Position numbers and translations under genes: made by a program. From assembly GCA_014762625.1 (NCBI GenBank), contig JABURQ010000030.1, positions 1-64,000 on the forward strand: DNA of 64,000 nucleotides, given 5' to 3'. A model generated the notes under the pieces. It saw only the letters and a program-made list of their open reading frames with translations. It had not been told where the DNA came from and did no database searches. This DNA is from Planctomycetaceae bacterium. Lineage in GTDB: Bacteria > Planctomycetota > Planctomycetia > Planctomycetales > Planctomycetaceae. Within the stretch, counting starts at the first letter, position 1, and each line of letters opens with the position of its first letter. Below are positions 1 to 15,548 of the stretch, one piece after another.

Positions 1-209
1 CCAAACAGTGTGCAATAACAAATCCTGCGCAAGATGTGAAAAATCGGGTCAAAATCGATCGTTTTCCACTCGCGTTTTGAACTTTGCAACTTGAGGTCTT
101 GCAAAAAGCCAAAGTTCTAAAACCTCGGGAGTTTTCAACAAAACAGGAAAATCTTTTCCGAACAGTGAAAACAGAATTGGACGGTGTGACTCGTCAAAGA
201 AAGAGTGCC

Positions 210-251
210 GTGAGAGAAGACGGCCCTCAAAAAAGGAGGGTTCTCTCTCAC
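210..251. other. Nested inverted repeat overlapping a stop codon
   Basis: Perfect 8-base arms at 210-217 and 244-251 enclose a second hairpin (224-228 with 236-240) whose loop is a run of six A on the plus strand, read as U on the minus strand. The outer arm covers the stop codon of the minus-strand gene at 248-469. It could act as a 3' end or stability structure for that mRNA. It is not a classic terminator, because the U-run lies in the loop and not after the stem. Confidence 0.45.
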
Positions 252-469
252 TTCTTTTTCTTCTTCGCCGCTTTCTTTTTTGCTTTCTTCTTTTTCGCGG
301 GCGACTTTTTCTTCACCGAGGTCGATTTTTTCTTCGCCTTTTTCTTTTTGGCGGCCTTCTTCTTCGTTTTCTTGCCGGTGGACTTGTCGCCGTCGTCGTC
401 GCCGAAGATTTTGCCGTAGTTTTCCCAGAATTTAGGGGTGGTACCGGTACGAACAATGGGGCCGCTCAT
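248..469 (-). CDS. Small protein with a lysine/alanine-rich, histone H1-like tail
   Basis: A 73-residue protein. Residues 1-28 form an ordinary head (MSGPIVRTGTTPKFWENY, then an acidic GDDDGD stretch). The remaining residues are almost only Lys, Ala, Ser and Thr, in runs such as KKAAKKKKAKKK. Such tails resemble eukaryotic H1 and bacterial histone-like proteins and usually bind nucleic acid. The start is well supported: AGGAG lies 5 bases before the ATG. I recall a similar head in other planctomycete small proteins but cannot name a family. Its product is probably cytoplasmic; a DNA- or RNA-binding role is inferred from composition alone. The opposite strand is also open here because lysine codons read as phenylalanine codons in reverse. 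That antisense frame is not a gene. Confidence 0.75.
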   Translation of the reverse strand: MSGPIVRTGTTPKFWENYGKIFGDDDGDKSTGKKTKKKAAKKKKAKKKSTSVKKKSPAKKKKAKKKAAKKKKK

Positions 470-701
470 GGTGGACTCCTGATGGACTCTTATTTGATGT
501 CTGAATGTGGAAATGATGAAAGGCTTATTTTCTCATCCTGTGCGCTGGTGTCAATGCACCGCACGCTGTGTGCGGAGATGAGGACTTTCTTGGATTTGAT
601 CGCTGCCGGGAGTGTTCAGTTGCTCCGTGCTTTCCGGGACTCGTATAATCAGTCATTCGCTCATGCGGATTCTCCATCTCTCTTCCGAAAACGCATCTGG
701 T

Positions 702-7598
<6,897 letters not shown>

Positions 7599-7636
7599 TC
7601 GGGAGAAGTGGAGCCGACCATCGACGTCATACCGCT

Positions 7637-7885
7637 TTATTCGGTGGTTTGATTGCGATCCGGTACTTTCTTAGCCGTCGCACTCACCCAGTGTTTCAGA
7701 AGTAGGAAAGTGAGTAGAGACACGACGGCCAGGGTCAGGTCGAAGTAGTATGAGATTGGGACATTCGATTCACCGTCAGCCCCTTTGCTCGCGTAGAGGT
7801 CGATGTATTTCCACGTCTCGAATACGAGAATGGAGTGCGCGATGATACCGACCATCCAGATGGTATGGTAAAATTTCTGCATCAT
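7637..7885 (-). CDS. Small two-helix membrane protein, function unknown
   Basis: About 82 residues from ATG 7885, with AGAGGA ten bases upstream. A TTG start at 7909 (90 residues) is also possible. Two hydrophobic segments are visible: around HTIWMVGIIAHSILVF near the N-terminus and around LTLAVVSLLTFLLLKHW in the second half. A polar stretch (DLYASKGADGESN) separates them, so both termini should lie on the same side of the membrane. The C-terminal tail is short and charged. The gene follows uvrA on the opposite strand, so the two converge, and I see no strong terminator in the 38-base gap. I do not recognise a family. It could be a small membrane anchor or an accessory subunit. Confidence 0.6.
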   Translation of the reverse strand: MMQKFYHTIWMVGIIAHSILVFETWKYIDLYASKGADGESNVPISYYFDLTLAVVSLLTFLLLKHWVSATAKKVPDRNQTTE

Positions 7886-8063
7886 GGCCGCATCGTCCTC
7901 TGGCGACAAACTCGTGGATCCTCGTCCTTCTATCGTAACGGCAGAGCTCGCCCGACTCTATGAAATTGCCGGTCGCTGACGATTCAGCGCCGGCAGAAGC
8001 TGATAACGAGGCTTCGATTTTGAGTTCACCTCAGTTTGTCTCGACTGTTCGCCGATTTATTTC

Positions 8064-8876
8064 TCAGCCGGCTTCGCGCATTTCTTCCGCTTTCTCAATT
8101 TGCGGGATTTCCCGAAGCAGAGGAAATTTCAACGTAAAAGTCGTCCCTTTACCTTGAGCGCTTTCGACGCGAATGCGACCTTCGTGAGAATCGATGATTT
8201 CCTTACAGAGCGCCAAGCCGAGGCCGGTTCCGCCTTGTCCCTGCTCATCGGCTTCTTTGGTCGTAAAGAACGGTTGGAAGATATTTCTGAGTTTATCGGC
8301 GGGAATTCCGGAGCCGGTATCGCGGACGGAAATCTCGGCCCAATTGTCTTCAGTGTTCGATCGGACGGTAATAAAAAGTTGCCCTCCTTCGTCCATCGCC
8401 TGTCGAGCGTTGACGATCAGGTTGATGAGGACCTGTTGAATCTGGCCGGTGTTGAGATTGGCTTCGGGATGGCCGAGAAAGTCGGTTTGCCAGCGAACGC
8501 GATTCATCTGCAGGTCTTTTTCGACCAACACCATCACGCTTTTCACGAGTTGCACAACGTCGGTCGGTTCCTGGCGGTTACCCTGTTGCCTGGCATAAGA
8601 GAGCATGCCGCAAGTGATTTTGGAAGCGCGCTGTCCGGCGGCAAGAATCTTTTCAAAAGCTTTTTCGCGGGTTTTTCCATCTTGATGACGTAAACCCATT
8701 TTTGCGTAGTTGATGACCGTCGTGAGAATATTATTAAACTCGTGAGTCGTGGAGGAAGCGAGAGCTCCCACGGAACTGAGTTTCTGAGCTTGCATCAGAT
8801 TCGACTGGAGTTCCTGAATCTGTTCGTTCAATTCCTTAATTTCGCGAAGTCGATCTTCTTCGTTCGGGAACGTCAT
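8064..8876 (-). CDS. Soluble sensor histidine kinase (HisKA plus HATPase)
   Basis: About 270 residues. An N-terminal coiled coil (REIKELNEQIQELQSNL) leads into a dimerisation and phosphoacceptor helix, with the acceptor His in STTHEFNNIL near residue 46. The ATP-binding domain follows: N-box-like LINLIVNARQAMDEGG, G1 RDTGSGIP, F-box PFFTTK and G2 GTGLGLALC. This is the layout of NtrB/PAS-less kinases that share the HEFNN sequence. There is no transmembrane segment and no sensor domain, so input probably comes through a partner or through the coiled coil. I preferred ATG 8876 over 8888 because AAGGA lies 11 bases upstream of the former but touches the latter. No response regulator is nearby, so it is an orphan kinase in this window. 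Confidence 0.88.
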   Translation of the reverse strand: MTFPNEEDRLREIKELNEQIQELQSNLMQAQKLSSVGALASSTTHEFNNILTTVINYAKMGLRHQDGKTREKAFEKILAAGQRASKITCGMLSYARQQGNRQEPTDVVQLVKSVMVLVEKDLQMNRVRWQTDFLGHPEANLNTGQIQQVLINLIVNARQAMDEGGQLFITVRSNTEDNWAEISVRDTGSGIPADKLRNIFQPFFTTKEADEQGQGGTGLGLALCKEIIDSHEGRIRVESAQGKGTTFTLKFPLLREIPQIEKAEEMREAG

Positions 8877-9127
8877 TATGAATACCATCCTTGGAGCGTA
8901 AAACGTGGACTGCGAGCGAAAAATCCATTTCTCGCGATTCAGTCTTTATTTTAAGTATCGGAATAGGATTCACAGCGCTACAACCGGAGCCCTCAATCGC
9001 TTTGGGATCTTGCCAGATCACCCCGGTTGCTGTGAGCGGGTAAGTCACCGGAGATCGAGGAGTCAGGTAGTCTGGTTAAAATATGACGCCGCGAGGTGAG
9101 CTGAAAACCATTCGTATAGCGATCGCT

Positions 9128-10603
9128 TTACTTCTCTTCAAACATCGAAAATGCTTCTTGAGGGACGTCGAAGATCGATAATGCCGGGATATTGACTTTT
9201 CTTCCCGGGCCTTTGCCGTCGGCGGGGCCAACGGACAAGAAACGTTTCGCTCCGACGGGAGCGGTCATTTTGAAGTTAAACAGAAACTGATACGGGGTCA
9301 TCTCGGTCGTATCTTCGACGTATTCGTAAATAATTTGGTCGGGACGAATTCCGGCCGCCCAGGCGGGAGACGCTTTACCAACGAGAGGTTTGAGAGCCAG
9401 TTTTCCGGATAAACCCAATTTGCTTTTCGTTCCTTCGTTGACTTCTTGAGGAATGAATCCGGGATGACTGGAAATGACCGATTCATAGATCGATTTTCTC
9501 CAACTCAAATCGTACCGACGCCAGTTTCCCGTTTGGAGGGATAATGAGGTGTCGAGATAATCCCCTCCCCGTACCGCGTAAATCGTTCGACCGCTTCGAC
9601 CTTCGTAGGTATGTAACTGGACGCGCAAATCGGTTCCCGAGAAGACACGTTTATTCGTGATCACTCCGATTCGGTCTTGAGCCTGTAATGACGTTTTACT
9701 GGCGAAGGAGTCGGGCATGACTTCCTGGAGAGCAATCCGGTGATCGTCCTGAAGTATGAATCCGACGTTTTCTTCCGGCGGCCAGATCACATAGTGGATG
9801 TGAGGCAGGAATTGAGTCGTTAATTTGATCTCCGACCAGAAGGTGTCCTGGACCTGATGGCAACACATGCACTGTTGCTCTTTTCGCAGAGTGCCCATGT
9901 GTTCGGCCCCCGCTTTCCACATTTCGTAGGCGGGATTCTCGGTTATGGAGAGGGGCGGAGTCGTCGGATCTACGGGTTCTCCGTCCGCCTTCCAGTCGAG
10001 CCGACGGGGATCCCAATGATGGTTGAGAACCTCAGTCATCCACGCCACCAGATCGTCGGTAGAGAGACTGACTGTGCCACGATTTTTTTCACCGAGAACA
10101 CTATAAACCTGTCCCTGGGGCGAAAGAATCCACAACCACCAGGTCTGATCGGGATCCTGGTGACTGTTCATCGGCAAGCGATTCAAATCGACCCGCTGTC
10201 CGTCGGTGATGACAACTGTGACAAATTGACGCAGAATTTCTGCCAGCCCTGGAGGAGGTGACAGGAGCTCCTGATCGAGGCTCCCTGAAGCATTGGAGAC
10301 TGGGCAGCGGACGAGCACCAACATCGGTCGGCCTTCGCTCTCCACCTCTCGCCACCCTTCGTCCAGATTCTCAAACCAGGTGAGAACAGGCAACGGCTCC
10401 GGCCATTCCCCTTCCGGAGCGGAGAGTAGCATTTCTCGAATCAAGTCCCGAGGCGGAGGGGTAACTCGTCCTCCTTGATGGTCGATGACTTGTGGATTGA
10501 TGACACCTCCCTGTTTTTCTTCGCTCTCCTCCAGTGCATCGCACCCGGATAGCAGCAGGCAAACAGAAAACAGAGAGAGAAGCATCAGGAAACATCTCAT
10601 CAC
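9128..10603 (-). CDS. Lipoprotein with thioredoxin-like and PDZ-like domains and a CMCCH motif
   Basis: A 491-residue protein with a signal peptide and lipobox (LSGC, Cys21), so it should be membrane-anchored and periplasmic. Residues about 65-200 look thioredoxin-like, with CPVS at the position where a CxxC would be expected. At about residue 245 sits CMCCH, which fits the CxxCH pattern for covalent heme c or a di-cysteine metal site. Residues about 275-345 look like a PDZ domain (ALQEVMPDSFASKTSLQAQDRIG), and a second PDZ-like stretch may follow at about 400-470. I recall a planctomycete family annotated as Trx7/PDZ (seleno)protein with this order, but could not check it. No in-frame TGA is present, so this copy would not be a selenoprotein. 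GGAG precedes the ATG. The function is unknown; a redox or heme-related role is inferred. Confidence 0.72.
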   Translation of the reverse strand: MMRCFLMLLSLFSVCLLLSGCDALEESEEKQGGVINPQVIDHQGGRVTPPPRDLIREMLLSAPEGEWPEPLPVLTWFENLDEGWREVESEGRPMLVLVRCPVSNASGSLDQELLSPPPGLAEILRQFVTVVITDGQRVDLNRLPMNSHQDPDQTWWLWILSPQGQVYSVLGEKNRGTVSLSTDDLVAWMTEVLNHHWDPRRLDWKADGEPVDPTTPPLSITENPAYEMWKAGAEHMGTLRKEQQCMCCHQVQDTFWSEIKLTTQFLPHIHYVIWPPEENVGFILQDDHRIALQEVMPDSFASKTSLQAQDRIGVITNKRVFSGTDLRVQLHTYEGRSGRTIYAVRGGDYLDTSLSLQTGNWRRYDLSWRKSIYESVISSHPGFIPQEVNEGTKSKLGLSGKLALKPLVGKASPAWAAGIRPDQIIYEYVEDTTEMTPYQFLFNFKMTAPVGAKRFLSVGPADGKGPGRKVNIPALSIFDVPQEAFSMFEEK

Positions 10604-10737
10604 ACAAACTCCGAAGAACCTTAAAAAATCTTCCCGAATAGAGTTCCCATTACAGGCGTCAGCATAGCCGGGGAAAGCCCCGATTGTAACAGCTTTGACT
10701 GCCGAAAAGTGACAGAGTGATGAAGAGTTGATGAAGC

Positions 10738-11472
10738 TTAATCAATTGCTCTGGAATGGATCTCTTCCCGGAGCAATTTCCCATCCGCCAGATGCAGCAA
10801 GCGGTCCGCGTTTTCGAGATACCGTTCGTCGTGCGTGACGACGATCACTGTCGTTTGTTGCTCGTCGTGCAATTTCCGTAGATAACGAAATACCTCAGCG
10901 CCGCTTTCGCTGTCGAGTTCTCCCGTCGGTTCGTCCGCCAGAACCAGCTCGGGTTTTTTCAGTAAAGCTCGGGCGATGGCGACGCGTTGCTGTTCGCCTC
11001 CCGAGAGATGATGGGGATGGTGGTCGAGTCGGTGACCCAAACCAACCTGCGTCAATAAATCGATCGCCCTGTCTCTCAGCTCTGCATTGATCCCCTGCGG
11101 TAAAAAAGGGACCAGAACATTGTCGACCGCGTTCAGGGTTTTCAAGAGATTGAAGCTTTGAAAGATGAACCCCACCTGTTCGCGACGATAATGATCCCGT
11201 TGATCTTCCGTGAATGAAGAGAGAGATTGGCCGGCAAATTGAATTTCGCCGTCGGTAGGGTCATCCAACGCCCCCAGCAGATACAAAAGCGAACTCTTTC
11301 CGCTCCCTGAAGGGCCGAGGATAAAGTTGAAGGATCCTTTCTCAAATTGGCACGACACGCCGCGCAACGCGGGAACTTCCGTTTCACCGCGCAGATGGAC
11401 CTTTTTAAGATCGGAGACCGACAGGAATCGATGTTCGTTCTTTATCGGCTTGTCGTGTGTGATGTCTTGCAT
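10738..11472 (-). CDS. ABC exporter ATPase, LolD/MacB type
   Basis: A 244-residue ATPase. Walker A is GPSGSGKSS near residue 55, followed by a Q-loop ([10 protein letters not shown]), the signature [15 protein letters not shown], and Walker [13 protein letters not shown] with the GELD ending typical of the LolD/MacB/FtsE group. The switch His lies in VVTHDERY. It is encoded 24 bases downstream of the permease gene at 11497-12879 and must be its partner. These systems do not import nutrients; they drive lipoprotein release, antibiotic or peptide export, or envelope mechanotransmission. No adaptor (MacA-like) gene lies beside the pair, which leaves the substrate open. Confidence 0.92.
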   Translation of the reverse strand: MQDITHDKPIKNEHRFLSVSDLKKVHLRGETEVPALRGVSCQFEKGSFNFILGPSGSGKSSLLYLLGALDDPTDGEIQFAGQSLSSFTEDQRDHYRREQVGFIFQSFNLLKTLNAVDNVLVPFLPQGINAELRDRAIDLLTQVGLGHRLDHHPHHLSGGEQQRVAIARALLKKPELVLADEPTGELDSESGAEVFRYLRKLHDEQQTTVIVVTHDERYLENADRLLHLADGKLLREEIHSRAID

Positions 11473-11496
11473 GATCCCGGTTCGTTTGGTGACGGA

Positions 11497-12879
11497 TTAT
11501 CCCCGACGGATGGCGTCCATCGGCATCATTCGCATGGCCCAGATGGCCGGATACAACCCCGCCAGTAACCCCAGAATGGTGGAAAAGAAAATACTGAACA
11601 GCAGCAATTGTGGGCTGGCATACAATTCGACCCGGTCCGGAAAGTTTGCATTGACGACTAGTGTCGCTATCCAGCCAAGCACTGCCCCCAGACATCCACC
11701 GCCGAACCCGAGAATACCGCTTTCATAGGAAATCAGACTGAGCACATTCCGTTTCGACCAGCCGTTGGCTTTCAAGATGCCGATTTCAATAATCCGCTCG
11801 CTCACGCTCATCAGCATCGTATTGACGATCCCCAACGCGGCGATGGTCATGCCGATACTGGTGAGAATGAACATGATGAAATCCAGATCGGACATGAAAT
11901 CGCCGAATCGCTCTCCCCAGGCATCAGCGGTTTGTACATCGATCGGAATCGACTCGTCGACCTGCAATCTTTTTTCGATTTCCGGTTTGTCGCCAGAGGA
12001 GCTCGGTTCACGTTCGGATGGTTCGTTGCGTATGTCGGTGGTCGAATCCGCGTTCTCATCCGGAGAGGGGGTAAGTTGTTTGGAGGCCGACTTGAGCCAG
12101 CGATCGAAGCCGTCAATCATGGTTTCCAGAGGATTCGTTTCCGGGGACACGACAACGGAAGAGGGAACCCAGCGATCGCCTTCCCGACCGCGAAACGCTT
12201 CTCGAATCCTTTCGATCACTTCATTGTTCAGCTCGTCATCAACCGCTTCCACGTAATAGGCGGAGACGGCGGTTGGATCGAAACGAGCCTGTTTCCGCAG
12301 GCTGCCGATATCCATGATGATGGTGACGTCGATCATAATCGAACCCGTTTCGTAGACACCAACGAGAGTCGCATCCTCCCCATTGATGGAGAAGACTTCG
12401 CCGAGTTCGAGTTTCATCTCGTCCTGAATCGATTTGGAAACGACGACATTTCGCGTTCCGATATCGTCGGCATTCAGAAATCGTCCTTCGACCAGATCGT
12501 CTCGATAGAGAGCATGACGGAGGGCATTCCAGCGTTCGATATCGACACCGAAGAGAAACCGCGGCGGGCTGAGAATCATTTTTCCTTCAATGACGTTCAC
12601 GCGAACCCAGAGTTCGGGGCAGACAATTTTGACGTCCTCAACTTCCCTGAGATCTTCTCCCCATTCCGCCGGTAGTCGGGAAAACAAAGGAATCGGAGCC
12701 CCCGTTTGCATTACCAGAATCCCGGGAATACGGCTAAAAGTGTCTTCCGTAACCCGGTCGAGGCCTTCCACAATAGAAAAAAGCCCGACCATTCCCGCGA
12801 TGGCGACCGTTAGCCCTAACAGCGCCAGGATCGAGCGAGCTTTGCGATTGAGTAGATTGGAAAGGGCAAACCGAAGCAT
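11497..12879 (-). CDS. ABC transporter permease, MacB/FtsX family
   Basis: A 460-residue permease with the four-helix FtsX layout. The first transmembrane helix follows MLRFALSNLLNRKARS. A large periplasmic domain covers roughly residues 45-340, and three helices make up the C-terminal part, including SIGMTIAALGIVNTML. The final residues AMRMMPMDAIRRG are typical of MacB-type permeases. A polar, low-complexity stretch rich in Asp, Ser, Glu and Pro (about residues 262-300) is inserted in the periplasmic domain and is probably flexible. It is cotranscribed with the ATPase at 10738-11472. The specific substrate cannot be read from sequence. Confidence 0.9.
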   Translation of the reverse strand: MLRFALSNLLNRKARSILALLGLTVAIAGMVGLFSIVEGLDRVTEDTFSRIPGILVMQTGAPIPLFSRLPAEWGEDLREVEDVKIVCPELWVRVNVIEGKMILSPPRFLFGVDIERWNALRHALYRDDLVEGRFLNADDIGTRNVVVSKSIQDEMKLELGEVFSINGEDATLVGVYETGSIMIDVTIIMDIGSLRKQARFDPTAVSAYYVEAVDDELNNEVIERIREAFRGREGDRWVPSSVVVSPETNPLETMIDGFDRWLKSASKQLTPSPDENADSTTDIRNEPSEREPSSSGDKPEIEKRLQVDESIPIDVQTADAWGERFGDFMSDLDFIMFILTSIGMTIAALGIVNTMLMSVSERIIEIGILKANGWSKRNVLSLISYESGILGFGGGCLGAVLGWIATLVVNANFPDRVELYASPQLLLFSIFFSTILGLLAGLYPAIWAMRMMPMDAIRRG

Positions 12880-13035
12880 GTTTTCAGGGTTTCCGCACGT
12901 ATGCTTGATCGTGCTGTGGGACGAGACGTAGAATGATGACGCAATGTGACCGAAGTTCGCAACCTCACCTCATCCGGTAATTGAACCTTTTTTAGAAGTC
13001 ACCGTTGATTCGCGTGATCAGAAACCGATATTCCG

Positions 13036-13971
13036 ATGCCCGCAGATGATTATTACCAGACTTTGGGAGTCTCCAAGACCGCCTCTCAAGAGGAAATCCG
13101 AAAAGCGTATAAAAAACTCGCGCGGAAGTACCATCCCGATGTCAAACCGGACGACAAAGAAGCCGCGTCGAAATTCAAAGAAATCCAGGAAGCTTACGAA
13201 GTTCTCGGAGACGCGGAGAAACGGCAAAAATACGACCAGTTCGGCTCAAACTGGAAACATGCGGGAGCGCATCCGGGAGGCGGCCAATATCACTGGGCGG
13301 GCGGTGCCGGTGGAGGTGGTCCGGTTGACCTGGATGATATTTTCGGAGGCGGTTTCGATTTTCAGGATCTGTTCGGCGGTGGTCGGTCGTCGCGCGGTCG
13401 TGCCCAGCCGCGTCCCCGCAAAGGCGCCGATCTCAAAACGGAGATTCACGTCTCGTTCGAAACTGCCGCGCTGGGCGGAAAACACGATCTGAGCTATCGA
13501 GTTGACGGCAGACCGGAACAAATTACCGTCACCATTCCTGCGGGTATTTCTTCCGGAAAACAGATCCGTCTGGCGGGGCAGGGCTCTCCGGGATCGGGAG
13601 GGGGACCGGCGGGAGATCTATTGATAACGGTTCAGGTAGGAGCGCACCCCTGGTTTCGACGCGACGGAAATAATTTGTTACTCGATCTCCCTCTGACACC
13701 CGCTGAAGCGGCTTTGGGAACTCAAATTGAGGTTCCCACTCTCGATGAAGGTCCGGTGACGCTCACCGTTCCTCCGGGAACGGCGAGTGGTATGAAATTA
13801 CGTTTGAAGGGGAAAGGTGTCGTCGATCCGAAGACAAAACAACAAGGAGATCAATACGTCGTTGTCAAAATCGTCCCTCCGAAAGAACTCAACGACGAAC
13901 AACGAAAGCTCTACGAACAATTGCAAGAAGCGGGCCAGGAGAATCCACGCAAGAATCTTTGGAATCAGTGA
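13036..13971 (+). CDS. J-domain co-chaperone, CbpA/DnaJ class II type
   Basis: A 311-residue protein. The J domain covers residues 5-72, with the HPD motif at 33-35 that stimulates DnaK ATPase activity. A Gly/Phe-rich linker rich in GGG follows (about 80-125). The two C-terminal beta-sandwich substrate-binding domains are recognisable by [17 protein letters not shown] and [17 protein letters not shown]. The cysteine-rich zinc domain of DnaJ proper is absent, so this belongs with CbpA-like class II J-proteins. It acts in the cytoplasm with DnaK on unfolded substrates. No dnaK or grpE lies nearby. The next gene starts 14 bases downstream, so transcription probably continues into the rnpA cluster. 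Confidence 0.93.
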   Translation: MPADDYYQTLGVSKTASQEEIRKAYKKLARKYHPDVKPDDKEAASKFKEIQEAYEVLGDAEKRQKYDQFGSNWKHAGAHPGGGQYHWAGGAGGGGPVDLDDIFGGGFDFQDLFGGGRSSRGRAQPRPRKGADLKTEIHVSFETAALGGKHDLSYRVDGRPEQITVTIPAGISSGKQIRLAGQGSPGSGGGPAGDLLITVQVGAHPWFRRDGNNLLLDLPLTPAEAALGTQIEVPTLDEGPVTLTVPPGTASGMKLRLKGKGVVDPKTKQQGDQYVVVKIVPPKELNDEQRKLYEQLQEAGQENPRKNLWNQ

Positions 13972-13985
13972 AAAGGATCTCTGAT

Positions 13986-14381
13986 ATGCGTCGCTTGAGT
14001 CTGTTTGTTCTGGGGCTTGTCCCCGTTTTATACACTCCGTCCTCCTATGCGGAGGATACCGCGACCGAGCAACTGGTCGAGGCTGTAGAGCCTGACGCAG
14101 CCGAAGAGATCGTTCCCGTAGAAAACTCCGATGATCCCCGGTCACAGGACGAAGAATCGTTCCTTCTCAAGCGGAAACTCGAAATCGGATTGATCCTGAC
14201 GGCGTGCATTTTTCTGTTGGGGATGTTTCTGGTGATCACCACGCTGGCCTACGGTCGGCGGACGCGACGACAATTGGCCGCCGGGCGAGGGGATTCACAA
14301 CCCCGCGACGAACTATGGTACTTTAAGAACGAGCGTCAGGACGATTCCAAACAAGACGAATCTCGAGAGGAGACGAAATGA
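13986..14381 (+). CDS. Small exported membrane protein ahead of rnpA
   Basis: About 131 residues. AAGGA lies eight bases before ATG 13986, which is why I start here and not at an in-frame upstream ATG (13959) inside the preceding gene. A signal peptide (MRRLSLFVLGLVPVLYTPSSYA) is followed by an acidic stretch (about residues 25-60). One transmembrane helix follows (IGLILTACIFLLGMFLVITTLAYG), and then a basic, polar tail that would be cytoplasmic. The final four bases overlap the rnpA start (ATGA), so the two genes are translationally coupled. I do not recognise a family. Its place before rnpA and yidD may hint at a membrane-biogenesis role, but that is context only. Confidence 0.75.
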   Translation: MRRLSLFVLGLVPVLYTPSSYAEDTATEQLVEAVEPDAAEEIVPVENSDDPRSQDEESFLLKRKLEIGLILTACIFLLGMFLVITTLAYGRRTRRQLAAGRGDSQPRDELWYFKNERQDDSKQDESREETK

Positions 14382-14755
14382 GCGACCGGCGATTTCGCAA
14401 ACACCAACACTTGCGATTGCCGTCCGAATTTCAGCGCGTCTACGATCTACGTTGCCGAGCTTCCGATCAGTATCTACTGGTCTATGCCGCCGGAAATGAT
14501 ATCCTCCATTCGAATAAGCCGGTAACCCGAATCGGCCTTTCGGTTTCCCGGAAACACGGACCAGCCGTGGTTCGAAATCGCCTCAAGCGTTTATTGCGGG
14601 AGGCGTTTCGACTGTCGCAGCACGATCTCCCCGTCGGCTTTGATTTCATCCTGATTCCACGTGTCGGGACGGAAGCGACTCTGCATGATTACCAAAAGTC
14701 GCTCAAGCGTCTCTTTGGAAAACTGGCTCGCAGGGAGGAGGAGTCGGGATCATGA
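14378..14755 (+). CDS. rnpA: Ribonuclease P protein component
   Basis: A 125-residue basic protein that binds the catalytic RNase P RNA and helps it cut 5' leaders from precursor tRNAs. The family pattern is clear: an N-terminal basic segment with the F-Q-R-V-Y core, the RNR-type motif RNRLKRLLREAFR, and a C-terminal FILIPRVG strand. Length is normal for the family. It overlaps the upstream gene by four bases and the downstream yidD by four bases (ATGA at 14752-14755), giving a coupled trio. The usual bacterial neighbours rpmH, yidC and dnaA are not in the window upstream; a J-protein gene and a small membrane-protein gene stand there instead. Confidence 0.95.
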   Translation: MSDRRFRKHQHLRLPSEFQRVYDLRCRASDQYLLVYAAGNDILHSNKPVTRIGLSVSRKHGPAVVRNRLKRLLREAFRLSQHDLPVGFDFILIPRVGTEATLHDYQKSLKRLFGKLARREEESGS

Positions 14756-14991
14756 GCAGGCTCGGTTGCTGGATCTGGAATCTGCCCGGGAATTGCGTGA
14801 TCGGCCTGGTGATTGTCTATCAGTGGACGCTGAGTCCGCTGATAGGCCGACAGTGTCGCTTTCAGCCAACATGCAGTCATTACATGATTCAGGCCATTCG
14901 CAAATACGGAGCCGTGAAAGGGGTGCTCAAAGGGGTCTGGAGGATCATGCGCTGTAACCCGTACGGCAAACCGGGCTACGATCCCCCCTGA
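14752..14991 (+). CDS. yidD: Membrane protein insertion efficiency factor YidD
   Basis: A 79-residue protein with the YidD hallmark residues: YQWTLSPLIGRQCRFQPTCSHY, where the two cysteines and the PTCS core are conserved, followed by a helix AIRKYGAVKG and the C-terminal CNPYGKPGYDP. YidD sits at the inner membrane and aids insertion of membrane proteins alongside YidC and Sec. It is coupled to rnpA by a four-base overlap, as in most bacteria. Its last 16 bases overlap the 3' end of the convergent mnmM gene. Confidence 0.95.
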   Translation: MSRLGCWIWNLPGNCVIGLVIVYQWTLSPLIGRQCRFQPTCSHYMIQAIRKYGAVKGVLKGVWRIMRCNPYGKPGYDPP

Positions 14992-15548
14992 CGTCGGAGA
15001 AGAAACAAACGAGGAGCGGAATCGCTGCCAGGGACGGCTTCGATCATTTGATAATTCCAGCCGTTAACTGTTAGATCATTCAGATAGGCGGCGACAGCCT
15101 CAGTCTCTTCCAATCCCGCGTCGTGTCCCGGATAGGCAATGATGGAAATCACCCCCTCCGGATGAAGGAGCCGACATGAGGCTTCGAGGGCCGCCAAAGT
15201 GCTCTCGGTTCGCGTTGTGATCTCCTTTTCTCCCCCGGGCAAATAGCCGAGATTGAACATGATGACCTGGATGCGTCCCCGGTCCTCTTCTGCGATGAAG
15301 GTTTCCATCTGGGCATGAGATTCCCGGAGTAATTCGACCCGCGAGCGGAGAGGGTCTCCCAGTCGCTCAGAGGTCAGATCGATAGCTCTCTCCTGGATAT
15401 CAAAGCCGTACACACGACCGTCCGGCCCGACGGTATTCGCAAGGAACAGGGTATCGTGACCGTTACCGAGCGTCGCATCGATGGCGACATCGCCGGACGA
15501 CAACACAGCCCCACAGATTTCGTGGGCTCGATCAGTCAAACGATTCAT
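14976..15548 (-). CDS. mnmM: tRNA (mnm5s2U34) methyltransferase, MnmM/YtqB family
   Basis: A 190-residue class I SAM methyltransferase. The SAM-binding motif is AIDATLGNGHDTLFLA near residue 25, then VYGFDIQE, then FNLGYLPGGEKEITTR. These three blocks match, from memory, Bacillus subtilis YtqB closely. YtqB was renamed MnmM for methylating 5-aminomethyl-2-thiouridine at the tRNA wobble position to mnm5s2U. The gene starts inside the stop codon of the FAD oxidoreductase gene (ATGA, 15545-15548), so the two are translationally coupled. MnmM needs the aminomethyl intermediate as substrate, which an MnmC(o)-like oxidase could make. Family assignment is firm; tRNA specificity here is inferred. Confidence 0.85.
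   Translation of the reverse strand: MNRLTDRAHEICGAVLSSGDVAIDATLGNGHDTLFLANTVGPDGRVYGFDIQERAIDLTSERLGDPLRSRVELLRESHAQMETFIAEEDRGRIQVIMFNLGYLPGGEKEITTRTESTLAALEASCRLLHPEGVISIIAYPGHDAGLEETEAVAAYLNDLTVNGWNYQMIEAVPGSDSAPRLFLLRRQGGS

Noticed and set aside
84-419. Phenylalanine-rich open frame opposite the lysine-tail gene
   Set aside because: It is the reverse reading of lysine codons. It has no ribosome site and no plausible protein character.
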